Shown piece after piece: positions 34,990-45,926 of a stretch of 64,000 nucleotides of DNA; the first letter of the stretch is position 1, and every line of letters starts with the position of its first letter. Below the pieces are notes generated by a model. It did not search any database and was not told the DNA's origin. It saw nothing but the letters and a program-made list of their open reading frames with translations. A program made the translations under genes and the position numbers. Source of the DNA: Lolium rigidum (Eukaryota > Streptophyta > Magnoliopsida > Poales > Poaceae); the NCBI RefSeq assembly GCF_022539505.1, contig NC_061510.1, forward strand, positions 394,302,249 to 394,366,248. The letters are read 5' to 3'.

Positions 34990-36760
34990 CTAGACCCTCT
35001 TCTTCCTTGTCTTCTGAGCATTGGATGCAGCGGTGGAAGGCGCCGAACAAGAGCAGAGGCCACGCAGAATTGCAATCACTGCAAACACAATGTACGGACC
35101 ATACACCTGAAGCAGCTTCGGTGTTGCCCTTCCTGAGCCCAACAGTTCACCAAGTATCGCGGACTGAAACAGTTGCAATCACTATTAGAAATAAATCGAG
35201 ATAATCCGTTGAAAGGGGATGAAGTTTTAACTGACACAAGATTGATACGCTATGCTAGTGACTGAAGTTGATGACGCTGAAAAACCTGTAGATGCTGAAC
35301 TATTTGATTGTGAAGTAGGAAAGGCAAACCAGTCAATGTAGGATGAAATAAAGTTTTGTGAGTTTAAACTTGTTGCTTAATTTTTTTTGGATCGATATCA
35401 GTCGTTGCACCGGAACAGAGCATTGATACTACTAAATAAATAAGCATGAACACATCTAGAAATGGCTCTACTGAGAGGCAGAGCAATCTCTGCACCAGCT
35501 CGAAATGAGACGGTGTTCAATGCATATTAAATCGAATGGATGAATCAGCGTGAATTACAAGCGTCATAACGAACTATTCCGTTTATCATCGCGCCAGGAG
35601 AGTGATATGCTATACTACTAGTTACTGAAGTTGATGACGCTGAAAACTATTCAACTGTGAAGTAGGAAAGGCAACCCGGCCAATGTAGTTTGAAATTAAA
35701 TTTTCACAGTTCAAACCTGGTTCAGTGAAGCGCCGGACTGTATCAAGTCGGCGTTGTCCGCTGATGTTGAATGAATGAATAACAGCCTTTTTCCTCTAAC
35801 AAAACAAAATTTCTCATAAAAAATCATCTTACATCAGGTACACTTGAATTTTTATAACACTGCTCCAGAAATATCAGAAACGCATGTTTGATCTAGACCC
35901 TCTTCTTCCTCATCTTCTGAACAGAGGACGCAGCCGAGGAAGGCGCCGAGCATGAGCAGAGGCCACGCAGAATTGCAATTACTGCAAACACAATGTACGG
36001 ACCATACACCTGAAGCAGCTTCGGTGTTGCCCTTCCTGAGCCCAACAGTTCACCAAGTATTGCGGACTGAAACAATGGCAATCATTATCAGAAATTAATC
36101 CAGATAATCTTTTGAAAGGGGATAAAGTTTCACTGTCACAAGAGTGATGTGATATGCTAGTGACCGAAGTTGATGACGCTGAAAAGCCTGTAGATGCTAA
36201 ACTATTCAATTGTCAAGTAGGAAAGGAAACCCGGTCAATGTAGGACCAAATAAAGTTTTGTGAGTTTAAACTTGCTGCTTAATTGTTTTGGATCGATATC
36301 AATCGTTGCACTGGATCAGAGCATTGATACTACTGAATAAATAAGCATGAACATACATCTAGAAATGGCTCTGCTGAGAGGCAGAGCAATCTCCGCACCG
36401 GCTCGAAATGAGACGGTGTTCAACACAGATTAAATCGAATGGATGAATTAGCGTGAATTACAAGCGTCATATCCTGAGAACTATTTCATTTATCATCGCG
36501 CCAGGAGAGTGATATGCTATACTAGTTACTGAAGTTTTTTTTTGACATGTACTAGTTACTGAAGTTGATGACGCTGAAAACTATTCAACTGTGAAGTAGG
36601 AAAGGCAACCCAGCCAATGTAGTTTGAAATTAAAGTTTCGCAGTTCAAACTGGTTGCTCATTTATTTCGGATCGACATCACTCAATCGTTGCACAGGATC
36701 AGAACATTCATACTACTGAATAAGTAAGCATGAATATTTTTTTTCAATAAAGGGAACATT
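34896..36760. repeat. Tandem duplication (period about 903 bp) around the TMEM97 last exon
   Basis: CAAAATTTCTCATAA at 34901 and 35805 opens each unit. The exon and the downstream words GTTACTGAAGTTGATGACGCTGAAAA and AAATGGCTCTACTGAGAGGCA follow in both. A third, partial copy of the intron part extends to about 36850. It arose by unequal exchange or replication slippage at this locus. Confidence 0.85.
34990..35163 (-). other. Duplicated, intact last exon of the TMEM97-like gene
   Basis: Minus-strand exon of 174 nt that starts after a CAG acceptor and reads SAILGELLGSGRATPKLLQV.. to ..TRKKRV stop. It equals the last exon at 35893-36066 except for a few residues in the tail (APSTAASNAQKT versus APSSAASSVQKM). 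The length, phase 0, acceptor, stop and terminal KKRV are all kept. The copies are 903 bp apart in a tandem duplication that includes flanking intron. Either exon could be spliced to exon 1, so this may be an alternative last exon rather than debris. Confidence 0.8.
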
Positions 36761-37405
36761 TTTTTTTTCGATAAGTAAGCATGAACATACATCAAGAAAA
36801 TAGAAATGGCTCTACTGAGAGGCAAAGCAATCTCTGCACTAGCTCGAATTGACGGTGTTCAGCCCAGATCAAATCGAAGAAACGGACTAGCGCGAACGAC
36901 AAGCGTCATGACTGAAGAACTAGTCCCGTATTTCATTTCATTCGTCATAAATTTCTGAATTTATCATCGCGCCAGGAGCCACGCGTCGATGGATCCGTGG
37001 AGTTGGCCTCTGCGCCTCACAGATCCGAAGCAGAGACCGTGTCAGATCGCGGAGAAGAGCGCGGAAGATTGAGTTAATTACCATGGAGGTGAGGGTGGTG
37101 ACGCCGGCCATGAGGGAGGTGGTGGCGGCCCAGCGGCGCCTGGCGAGGACGCCGTAGAGGGTGGCGACGGCGAGTGGCCAGAGGAAGGCGAGCTCCAGCC
37201 AGAAGAGGCCGCGGAGGAAGGCCGGCGGCTGGGCCATGAGGTAGTCGCCGAACTCGTCGGCGTACCACCGCTTGAGGTCCCGCAGCGGCGCCGGGTAGAG
37301 GGTGTGCGGGAGGAGGGACTGCCCGTCGATCAGCGGGGCCGCCACCACGATGGTGAGGCAGAACAGGACGACCACCGCGTCCGCCACCGCCGAGACGACG
37401 CCCAT
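35893..37405 (-). CDS. TMEM97 / sigma-2-receptor-like EXPERA protein (165 aa, 2 exons)
   Basis: Minus-strand exons are 37405-37082 (324 nt) and 36066-35893 (174 nt), joined in phase 0 at TLTSM/SAILG. Four hydrophobic segments: ADAVVVLFCLTIVVAAPLID, FLRGLFWLELAFLWPLAVATLYG, TTSLMAGVTTLTSM.. and YIVFAVIAILRGL. The pattern DLKRWYADEFGDYLM between spans 1 and 2 is typical of plant TMEM97 homologs (Arabidopsis At2g32380 type). The EXPERA fold relates to sterol isomerase EBP. Human TMEM97 is an ER and lysosomal protein that binds sterols and NPC1. The C-terminal KKRV fits the dilysine ER-retrieval signal. The gene can end in this exon or in the duplicate at 34990-35163. Exon 1 recurs, broken, at 45602-45926. 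Confidence 0.92.
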
Positions 37406-38335
37406 TGCTGCGTGCCTGCGTGGGTGCGTGTGCTTGGTCGTGGCCTTGTGGGTGCGCTCGACTACCGGATGGGGATCTCGGACAGGTTTAAGGACTTCTT
37501 TTTTTAGATATAAAAGGCTCTAGGCCAGAAGTTAAATTAATATCGCCCGGGGAAATAGATCCAAGATGTTAAACACAACTTACCGAAAATAAAGTACGGA
37601 AAAAGGCTAAAGTGAGCTAAATCCAGTGGTAAATCATTTCTCCTGGGGTGCTCCGCGTCGAAAAGCGAAGCGAGCCGCGCTAGCGCGCTACTCTTCCTTT
37701 ATGAGCGAGACTCTCCAATTATGCAATCCTCTCCTAAACTGGGGCTTATCAAGACTTCCTAATTATCTTACACTACCTACACTAAAATACAAGGTGGAAC
37801 TACACACAAGACAAGAGCCACCGAGGGAGCTACAGCCGGAAACGTGAACAGCCAACACGACTATTACAAACCACGAAGAGGAAGAGCAAGCGTATGACAT
37901 GATACGTTGTCGGACCGGTGCCCACCCTAGCACAGTCGAACCGACGACCACCGCAGCCGACGAGACAACACCACCGTCGCGGACGCCACCAGAGGCCGGG
38001 TGCCATTAGAAATCGACCAACAGAGCTCACAAAACGGCGAAGACCACCAAGGAAGAGCCCAGCGAGAAACACCGCGGGTGCAGAGCACGAAGAAAGCTAT
38101 CACTGCTCAATTTAAAATATTTTTTCCTCGCGACGTAACGATGATATCATCATATCATGAGGCCACTATGTAGGTATGACAAGTATTATGAGCTCAAGAC
38201 AACTAATATTTCAGAGCACGTGGGAGAGCCATCACTCCAAATAGCTTGCCCCCTCATGTTTTGAAAGTCAAAGTCAATTGTCCTATCATTCTTTTCCAAA
38301 TCCTCACAATGAGCTGTGCAATTGAACACGGTTGA
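37406..38335. other. Upstream side of TMEM97 gene and unrecognised repeat-like DNA
   Basis: The first 100 bases are the likely promoter. The stretch 37530-38110 is moderately GC-rich with Arg/Pro-coding frames on both strands but no conserved family; it ends in a T run at 38115. Its counterpart is missing from copy B, so it is probably an inserted or deleted repeat. Nothing firm seen. Confidence 0.4.
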
Positions 38336-38695
38336 TGATTAGAGCATTCCAAGATAATTCAATAGACGCCGAGATTGTTGGTGGACAACATGCTGGAAAT
38401 AGAGTATTCATACGGGGATCCCTTTGTCGCCCTCGAAGGGCATTTCACTTCCTTTCAAGTTAAAGAGGAAACAGTTCCCCATACGGTTAAGTTTTGGTAT
38501 GACCATCAACAAAGCCCGGGGAAAAACCATTCCAACAATTGGTATTTACCTCCCTGAGCTTGTATTTCCGCATGGTCAGCTTTATGTTGCATTGTCAAGG
38601 GGCATATCAAGGTAGACCACTCGGATTTTTGCCAAACCAAATAAAGACATAGATCATAGAGGTAAAAGCACAGAGAACATTGTGTACATATAAAA
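38336..38695 (+). pseudogene. Helitron Pif1-type helicase C-terminal fragment
   Basis: The frame at 38424-38615 reads KLKRKQFPIRLSFGMTINKA and then IGIYLPELVFPHGQLYVALSRG, the last helicase motifs of plant Helitron Rep-Hel proteins. The upstream part in another frame (VGGQHAGNRVF) and the downstream part (AKPNKDIDHRGKSTENIVY) complete the usual ending. Frameshifts and lost codons show decay. The Rep domain is absent. Only the very tail of this fragment is found in copy B (46668-46735). Confidence 0.85.
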
Positions 38696-39222
38696 TAGGT
38701 TTGTTCTTCCTTCATTCCGGTTATTTATCATTAATATTTAATGTTCTTACTACATATATATTGTCCATCTCCTTTTGATACTGCTCTTTCTCTTTTTCTG
38801 ATTTATGTATCTTTGTGTTATGGAGCAGCTTCAGCAGCTCTGTGACCTGGTTATGACATAGGAGTTGTACCACATGTCATGATGATATGTACAGGTGCTT
38901 ACAACCTATAAGCATTCTCGGTTTTCTCCTTTCTCGAGAGTCTTGCTATTTTGTTTTTTGCTACACTATTCCATCAATAAGTTCTAAAAAACAATACAAA
39001 TGCGAACATAGGTGTATGTATTACGAGGTGCTCCAACTACCTCGGCACCAGGATCGTCATGGGTACTTATTTGTCTCCTCTCTTTGATGCCTTCGTTATT
39101 ATAAAGCCAACTCTGATTCTCCAAAGTAAGGCTGATTTTATATTTAGGGAATCAATTCATATGTGCCAGAAAGTAGTTAGTATTGTATTGGTATTTACCT
39201 TCTATACTCTGATTCCAGAAAA

Positions 39223-41457
39223 TCTATTATATACTAAAAACACAATACGGGGTTATATTTTCGAGACACCACGTTAATCCACATCATTCTAATTTTTTGG
39301 AACCGTTAGATCTATAATTAATGACTAAGATTTACGTAACATATGGTGATACACTTATGTTTACGTAATTCCAACACATTCCAAACCAGACCCCACTGAA
39401 TTAGCTTCCATCCTAAAAAAATGCACCGAACCAGCCCCAAGAAAAACAGTCTGTATCCTTAAAAAAACATGCTTCCGTTCCATACATAAGGAGATTTACT
39501 ACAACACGTTTGAGATTTGAGATTTGAGATTTTAGAATAAGGATAGAGTGAGAAATAGCAGATGGACTCTTTCCTTTCAAACACGTACCAATTTAATACA
39601 AACAGAACTCCTCTTATCCCTAGACAAAAGCTCCTATATAACCTACACGTCAACGTCTACTAAAAATGTATATGTACGGGCATGTTTATATTCAGATTTT
39701 TTTGCGATAAGAAACTTTTTTTTTCTAAACCAATTTCACTGAAAGCTCAGGAGCCAAATTAAACTTTCCCAATATATCATATTAACATATTATATTAATA
39801 TTATCATATTCTTGAGACCATTGTATTTGTTTACACGATTGTACATATGGGCTAAAAAATATATTTGATATATAAACTTTTGTTAGGTGGATGAATGGTA
39901 TAGTCCTATCATATAAATCCATAGCTATATACTGTTAACAATTTATTTTTTGTTATTACTTTATCTGTGAAATTCAGAATTATGAAATGAGAGAAAAAAT
40001 ATGATTTCGTTTTCATAAAAACACCATATCAAGTAATGCAACTGAGATTTCTATAGAATTTACCGATTCCTATGCACATAGCTATGTTTTCTTACACGGA
40101 TAAGTGTCGGGGTAAATTCTGTAAGATGATCATACGCACAAAATTTTGGGAACATAACTACACAAAATGAAAGAAACATTACTTCGATTAATATTGAGGT
40201 GTTATGTGAAAAAACAAGCGGAATACTCATGTAAGAGTGTGTGGTGATCATGAATTGATTTGTTCAATTTTTTATTTACAGATAATAGACAAATACAATA
40301 GTACATGTGAGCAAAATCTCAGCTCATATATACCAACGTCTTTTTTTGCAACAATGATACCAACAAGAAGATTGTATTGCGTATAGCTACGCAAAAATGA
40401 CAAATATGCATAGCTGAAGACCACCTACACTAGAGATCATACGAAGATTGCAGCTTAGTTTGTGGGTGTCGCAGCTCCAGCTTTTTGTGTTCTAAAAGTA
40501 TTATTGAGAAAACATGAACCACTACCATATGATTTCCCTAAGAGATATTTCATTGTCTTTTGTTATTTCTTTGAAACATACTAATATATTAATTTACAAA
40601 ATTAAGATAAAGTTAAATCCATAGCTATATACCATTATCTATTTTTTTGTTATTTTATCTATGAAATTAAGAATTATAAAATGAGAGAAAAATATGATTT
40701 CATTTTCATAAAACACCATATCAAGTAATGCAACCGAGCTTTCTATAGAATTTACCGATTCATATGCAGATAGCTATGTTTTCTTACACGGATAAGTGCT
40801 GGAGGCAACTTCTGTAAGATCAGCATAAGCACAAACTTTTGGGAACATAACTACACAAAATTAAAAAAAAACATCACTTCGAGTAACATTGAGGTGTTAT
40901 GTGAAAAAAACAAGCGGAATACTCATGTAAGAGTGTGTGGTGATCATGAATTGGTTTGTTCAATTTTTTATTTACAGATAATAGATAAATCCAATAGTAC
41001 ATGTGAGCAAAATCTCAGCTCATATATACCAACTTCTTTTTTTGCAACAATGATACCAACAAGAAGATTGGATTGCGTATAGCTACGCAAAAATGACAAA
41101 TATGCATAGCTGAAGACCACCTACACTAGAGAGCATACCAAGATTGCAGCTTAGTTTGTGGGTGTCGCTGCTCCAGCTTTTTGTGTTATAAAAGTATTAT
41201 TGAGATAACATGAACCACTACCATCCGATTTCCCTAAGAGATATTTCATTTTCTTTTGTTATTTCTTTGTAACTTACTAATATATTAATTTACAAAATAG
41301 AGATAAAGTTAATAGGTACCAATGTATCTATTTTATAAAATAATTTTGCAATGAAGGAGATGAATAGAAAGAAAAAAGGTTCAAATAATCTAAAATATGT
41401 TCTTAACATTTTATACTATAGATGATGTCCTCGCATTTGCGAGGGCCACCATGCTAG
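39223..41457 (+). mobile_element. Non-autonomous Helitron (about 2.2 kb), boundaries supported by empty site
   Basis: The 5' end is TCTATTATATACTAAAAAC. The 3' end has a perfect GC hairpin CCTCGC-ATTT-GCGAGG (41429-41444) about 9 bases before CTAG at 41454-41457, followed by T. This is the classical Helitron 3' structure. The paralogous copy B lacks it (47257-47275: GAAAAAACTATTCTTAATG), so the insertion is younger than the duplication. No gene inside. The interior is built of two copies of a 700-bp unit. Confidence 0.9.
39915..41312. repeat. 700-bp tandem duplication inside the Helitron
   Basis: AAATCCATAGCTATATAC opens at 39915 and again at 40615. The two units match over CACCATATCAAGTAATGCAAC, TTACACGGATAAGTG, GGAATACTCATGTAAGAGTGTGTGGTGATCATGAATTG, CTACGCAAAAATGACAAATATGCATAGCTGAAGACCACC and the ends. 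They are near identical apart from point changes. Confidence 0.9.
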
Positions 41458-41758
41458 TTGTTCTTAATGTACAAGTACCACTGCTACTCAAATCATAAGA
41501 GGACAGAGGTGCATACTTACCAAGTTTTTGGTCTGTACATCAAATAGAGAGGCTTTGGCTTCTTATGCACTGAAAAAGTTAATATGATGCTGCCTATGCT
41601 AGGGTGATCCAGCCATTTATTGTATTATTATGTCATTAAGTAAGGAATTCATTTCCTAGCTACTTCAACCAGCGGGTATATGCTCTATATCTATGTAAGA
41701 AAAAATGGTCTTGTGTATGAACACATGTATACCCTGCTGCATATACCTTCTATGTTCT

Positions 41759-42155
41759 GAGAGTGGTGTTTTGAAACATGGAGCATATGCTCCCTCTATT
41801 TTAAAATACATCTTACACACATTTTTGAATTTCAAAAAAATTGAAATAAAAAATTCTTACATAAATCTTCACGTGCTACACGCTTATAAAGTTGTTTCAT
41901 AAAAAGGCGACATGTCATGTGACGTGTATAAAAAGGACAAAACTCAATGCGAAAAATAATGCTTTTTACAAGATAAATTTTCTCTTTTTTACATAGATGA
42001 CAAAAAATATTGGTTTTTCATGAAACTTGACGAACACATACACGTACATTATGGAGATGTACATGTAGAATTGTTTTTTCAAAAAAATTAGGCACTTTGA
42101 AATATGATTTTTGGTGGAGGGAGCATACACACCCGGGAGCCGAATTGAATTTCCG
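41759..42155. mobile_element. Mutator-type MITE (397 bp) with 9-bp target-site duplication
   Basis: CTATGTTCT flanks it at 41750-41758 and 42156-42164. Copy B has a single CTATGTTCT at the same place (near 47568), an exact empty site. Near the ends, GCATATGCTCCCTC and its inverted partner GGAGGGAGCATACAC face each other. It is AT-rich and noncoding. A 9-bp repeat points to the Mutator superfamily. Confidence 0.85.
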
Positions 42156-42944
42156 CTATGTTCTTAGCTATAAGTTTTGCTTTTCATGCTTGTAGCAGAA
42201 TGGATATCCTAATTATCCAAATATATGTAACTTCAAAAATTCCCATTTAAGATTTAAGATTTTCTCCATGCCAATTCTTAATAATTTAAATTTCTGCTTA
42301 TAACATGTAAATGTGCTATATATGTAAAAATGGCTATAACATATAAGCTATTTCAGTTTTACAATCTGCTTTGAATTTGCAATGTTGGTTTACTAAGATG
42401 ATAGATACATAGTGCCACTGACTTACATGCCAATATGTTTCAGGTTATTAATTATGAAGATGATTTTACTCGGAGCCCTCCTCTTAAGTTATGATTTGCC
42501 ATGAGAGGTATCTTGTTGCCTGCACTTTCTCTAGCATCTGGAGAGATGTGCATGCTAAAATATTGAGTTTGGGATTTGGCCAACGTCAATGTATGTCCGA
42601 GTGTTTGCTCCAAATGCAGTTTTGAGTTTCAGAAATTTTATCGGTTTCAATAGGGACAGCTCCTGGAACTAAACATAGTTCATTTTTTCTTTACTTACGC
42701 ATGTCATAGAGCTACCGGCTACGAGGCTCGGCAAGCTCTCGGAAGCCTCATGGCCAATTAGCTATGTGCATTTTTTTCTATGAAGACTTGTGTGTGTAGA
42801 TCGTGTGTTACACGCACTCCTCACACAGTTGGTCACGAGACACATTTAAAGTTGCTCTTTTAAAACTAACTCACTAAAATATAAGATTTAAAGTGAAATC
42901 CTTTTATTATAGATTAGAATACGTTCGTGGCACATGCACCTTTA

Positions 42945-42948
42945 CTAG
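42945..42948 (+). other. 3' CTAG end of the older Helitron (copy A; copy B at 49583-49586)
   Basis: In both copies the AT-rich word TTTTATTATAGATTAGA leads to a weak GTGGCAC..GCAC hairpin and then TTTACTAGT. This is where the Helitron that owns the helicase fragment at 38336 would end. The hairpin is decayed, so the call is tentative. Confidence 0.45.
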
Positions 42949-42954
42949 TACTTA

Positions 42955-43375
42955 TTAGGGTGGGAGCGATTTTCGTTATTTGGTTGCTTTGCCTATGTAG
43001 AAATAACAAGGTTTTTGACGATAAAAAATATTCTTATGTAGGTTACCTGGCCGGTGCACCGCTTTACTTCGTTCATGGTCATCTCTTTAGCGTATAGAGA
43101 ACCGTGGACTCTTTATGGAGGTTTCTACACGATTGAAAGACACGGCAAGGGACTTTATTATCCTATATAGATGTCATCATAATCTCAAGATTGAACAACC
43201 ACCGTCCTAGGATTCAGTATAGTTTCATGCTGATTTCAAGTATTGAGCCTTTACTTTTATTTTTGTATTTGCACTTGGATATGGATATGGATAGGCTGTG
43301 CATTCTAGTTATGCAAAAATGGTACAATGATTAATACTTTTAAGTAATAAATCACTTTATCTAAGAAAAAAATCC
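42955..43375 (+). mobile_element. LINE 3' remnant (copy A; copy B at 49593-49998)
   Basis: A frame reads WLLCLCRNNKVFDDKKYSY, the end of a plant LINE ORF2 (usual LCRNDKVFND..), followed by degenerate sequence that keeps CATGGTCATCTC, TTTACACGATTG and ATAATCTCAAGATTGAACAACC. It ends TTTATCTAAGAAAAAAA, a short A-rich tail. Present in both segmental copies, so older than the duplication. Confidence 0.75.
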
Positions 43376-43705
43376 AGAATGCGTGTGTGAAGTAGTGACG
43401 GTTATATTCACTTCACCTGCATGAATTACTTTATGTTACCGTGAGTGCATTAGTGGCTCACACACAATGGCAGTAGTAGATAGGTAACACGCAAAGCGTG
43501 CTTCCATGTCTCAATGCCTATAAAGCGTCGCATCCATCACCACTGTAATGTGTCGCCTTCCATATGAAGAAACACAAGAAAATAGATGGCAGTTAGAAGA
43601 ATATTGTATACTCCAATATTGTAGTCTCGTAAGATATGGGAGTAAAACAAGAGTGCCATCCTTGATGCTCCTCACCCTTGTAGTCCACATCTACTCCATG
43701 TTGCA
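43376..43705. other. Duplicated promoter-like segment (copy A)
   Basis: Matches 50010-50386. It holds TGCCTATAAAGCGTCGCATCC (TATA-like word at 43519-43525) and AATGTGTCGCCTTCCATATGAAG, and could be an old gene start. In copy B a TG microsatellite replaces the first bases, and a GDSL-like gene piece follows. Here it ends where the copia fragment begins. Confidence 0.4.
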
Positions 43706-44608
43706 CAAGATTTACTTGATGCCGCTCTTCGTCAATGTGGCGTGTTTTCGTTCGGCAGAACCATTTTGCTGATAAGCATGTGGACAAGAAACATGGTGTG
43801 AGATACCCTGAGTCTGAAAAAGAGAGTTGAGTTTAATGTATTCGTCCCCTAATCGAATTTTCTATCAAATTTACGTTCCACAAGTTTTTGGAAATTGATA
43901 AAGACAGCTAAGGCTTCAGATTTGTGCTTAAGCAGATAAATCCAAATAAACTTGCTATAATCATCAATAAAGCTTACATAATAATCATGACGACCAACAG
44001 AAGTAGGGACCAGGGCCCCGTACATCAGAGAAGACTAACTGTAAGGGGGTTGTAGAAACACTAATAGATATAGGATAGGGTAACTGATGACTCTTAGCCT
44101 GCTGGCATGAGTCACAAACTGACACAATGATGGTATCTCTAACACATGAAAGCTTATTCTTGCTTATTATTTGCCTAACAATAACTGAAGAAGGATGACC
44201 TAGACGACTGTGCCACTGAGATTGGTTGAGCTTGGCGGCGACAAAAGCATGCGTCATAGACTCTGAAGACGTCAAGGATGATATAAGAGGATAGAGGCTG
44301 CCAACACACCGCCCTCTATGGATGATTCTCCTGGTGACCTTATTCTTAATAAAAAAGAAGAAGGGGTGAAACTCAATAAAGACACCATTAACATATATGA
44401 AATGATGGACAAAAAGGAGGTTTTTGGATGCATGAGGAACATGTAAGACATTGCAAAGATGAAAATTCCGAGTAGGGTTACGAACTATTGAGTGACCTAT
44501 ATGGGAAATATTCATACCTTGCCCATTGGCGGTGTTGACCCTGTCCAAGCCCTTGTAGGTGTCCCTGAATGTCAGGTTGTTGAGCTCACTCGTGATGTGA
44601 TGGGTAGC
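43706..44608 (-). mobile_element. Ty1/copia fragment (pre-integrase and integrase), degenerate
   Basis: On the minus strand 44548-43985 reads NGQGMNISHIGHS, NVLHVPHASKNLL, RGRCVGSLYPL, QWHSRLGHPSS and CDSCQQAKSHQLPYP: the GAG-pre-integrase domain with its HHCC zinc finger. After a frameshift near 43995 come FIDDYSKF and HAYQQNGSAERKH of the integrase core, to about 43738. It is cut on the right by the LTR at 44609 and on the left by copy A sequence. Dead fragment. Confidence 0.88.
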
Positions 44609-45578
44609 TGATACGTCGCAAACGTATCTATAATTTTTGATGCTCCATGCTTGTTTTACACCAATTCCTATATGTTTTGCTCACACGTCGTTGCAATTTT
44701 ATACATTTTTCGGCACTAACCTATTGACAAGATACCACAGTGCCAGTTACCTGTTTTCTGCTGTTTTGCATTTCAGAAAAGTTGGACAGGAAATATTCTC
44801 GGAATTGGACAAAATAAAAGCCGAATTCAATATTTACCATAACGAAGACAGAGACCAGAGGGGATATGAAGAAGAGGCGCAGGGCGGCCACACCTATCCT
44901 AGGCGCGGCCTGGGCTTGGTCCGCACCTAGGGGTGGTCTGGACGCACCAGGCCTCCACTGACCTCGCCCTTCCGCCTATAAATACCTCCCGACGCAAAAA
45001 TCATAAATCAATAAGCCTCGATCGACGAAAAAATTCGTAGCTCCGCCACCGTCGCAGACAAGATCCGGGGGACAGAAATCTCTGTTCGGTACCCTGCCGG
45101 GACGGGGAATTGCCCCCGGAACCATCTCCATCGACTACACCGCCATCTTCATCGCCATTGTTGACTCCTATGATGAGGAGTGAGTAGTTCTCCCCCGAGG
45201 CTGAGGGATTTACCGGTAGCTATGTGGTTTATCTCTCTCTCCCATGGTGTGACCTTTATGTGATCATGAGCTTCGCAATCTATATGTCGTTATGCTATTC
45301 AAGTGAAATTTACTTATGTGATCTCCAGAGACTCCTTGTCCCACGTGTGTAAAGGTGACAGTGTGTGCACCATGTGGGTCTCTTAGGCTATATTCATAGA
45401 ATACTTGTTCACTAAATTATGATTTGAGTTTGATGTCTCTATGAAATTGTGGTGTGTTAGTACCTCCTATGAATGATCAAAGTGACAGCGTGGGGTGTTC
45501 ATTAGTACTTGAGAATACATCTTTAAGGTTTACCTTTGCAGCCTTACGCGTGAATTAGTGTTTGTTATCCAACCGGCC
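44609..45578 (+). mobile_element. Truncated gypsy-type LTR
   Basis: Starts TGATACGTCGCAAACGTATC inside the copia fragment. It shares CCAGTT, TATTCTCGGAATTGGAC, CCGGGGGACAGA..CTCTGTTC, CGGGACGGG, CCGCCATCTTCATC, GAGGAGTGAGTAGTTCTCC and ACCGGTAGCTATGTGGTT with the LTR at 59348-60877, so it is a related family. The match stops at TGTTTGTTATCCAAC (about 45566), where duplicated TMEM97 sequence begins; the last 500 bp of the LTR are missing. No internal region is attached. Confidence 0.8.
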
Positions 45579-45601
45579 AAGAGCGCTGATGATTGAGTTA
45601 C

Positions 45602-45926
45602 CATGGAGGTGAGGGTGGTGACGCCGGCCATGAGGGAGGTGGTGGCGGCCCAGCGGCGCTTGGCGAGGACGCCGTAGAGGGTGGCGACGGCGAGTGGCCA
45701 GAGGAAGGCGAGCTCCGGCCCGGAAGAGGCCGCGGAGGAAGGCCGGCGGCTGGGCCATGAGGTAGTCGCCGAACTCGGTGGCGTACCACCGCTTGAGGTC
45801 CCGCAGCGGCGCCGGGTAGAGGGTGTGCGGGAGGAGGGACTGCCCGTCGATCAGCGGGGCCACCACCACGATGGTGAGGGAGAACAGGACGACCACCGCG
45901 TCCGCCATCGCCGAGACGACGCCCAT
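45602..45926 (-). pseudogene. TMEM97-like exon 1 copy, frameshifted
   Basis: 325 nt against 324 nt in the functional exon. One inserted base near 45718-45724 shifts the frame after FLRGLF. Before that the protein is nearly identical (MGVVSAMADAVVVLFSLTIVVV..). The donor GTAA is kept, but no second exon follows because the duplication breaks off in the intron. Recent pseudogene. Confidence 0.92.

Larger units (their letters stand above)
36960..43705. repeat. Segmental duplication, copy A
   Basis: Blocks alignable in the same order to 45581-50386: TMEM97 exon 1 and start region (36960-37480), Helitron helicase tail and flank (38625-39222), 41458-41758, 42156-42499, and 42500-43705. Copy A alone contains the inserted Helitron 39223-41457 and MITE 41759-42155, plus 37480-38625, which differs from copy B. 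Copy A is the older locus in the sense that it adjoins the full TMEM97 gene. Confidence 0.88.

Noticed and set aside
34990..35163. Separate small gene ending KKRV
   Set aside because: It is the duplicated last exon of the TMEM97-like gene with an acceptor site and no start of its own.
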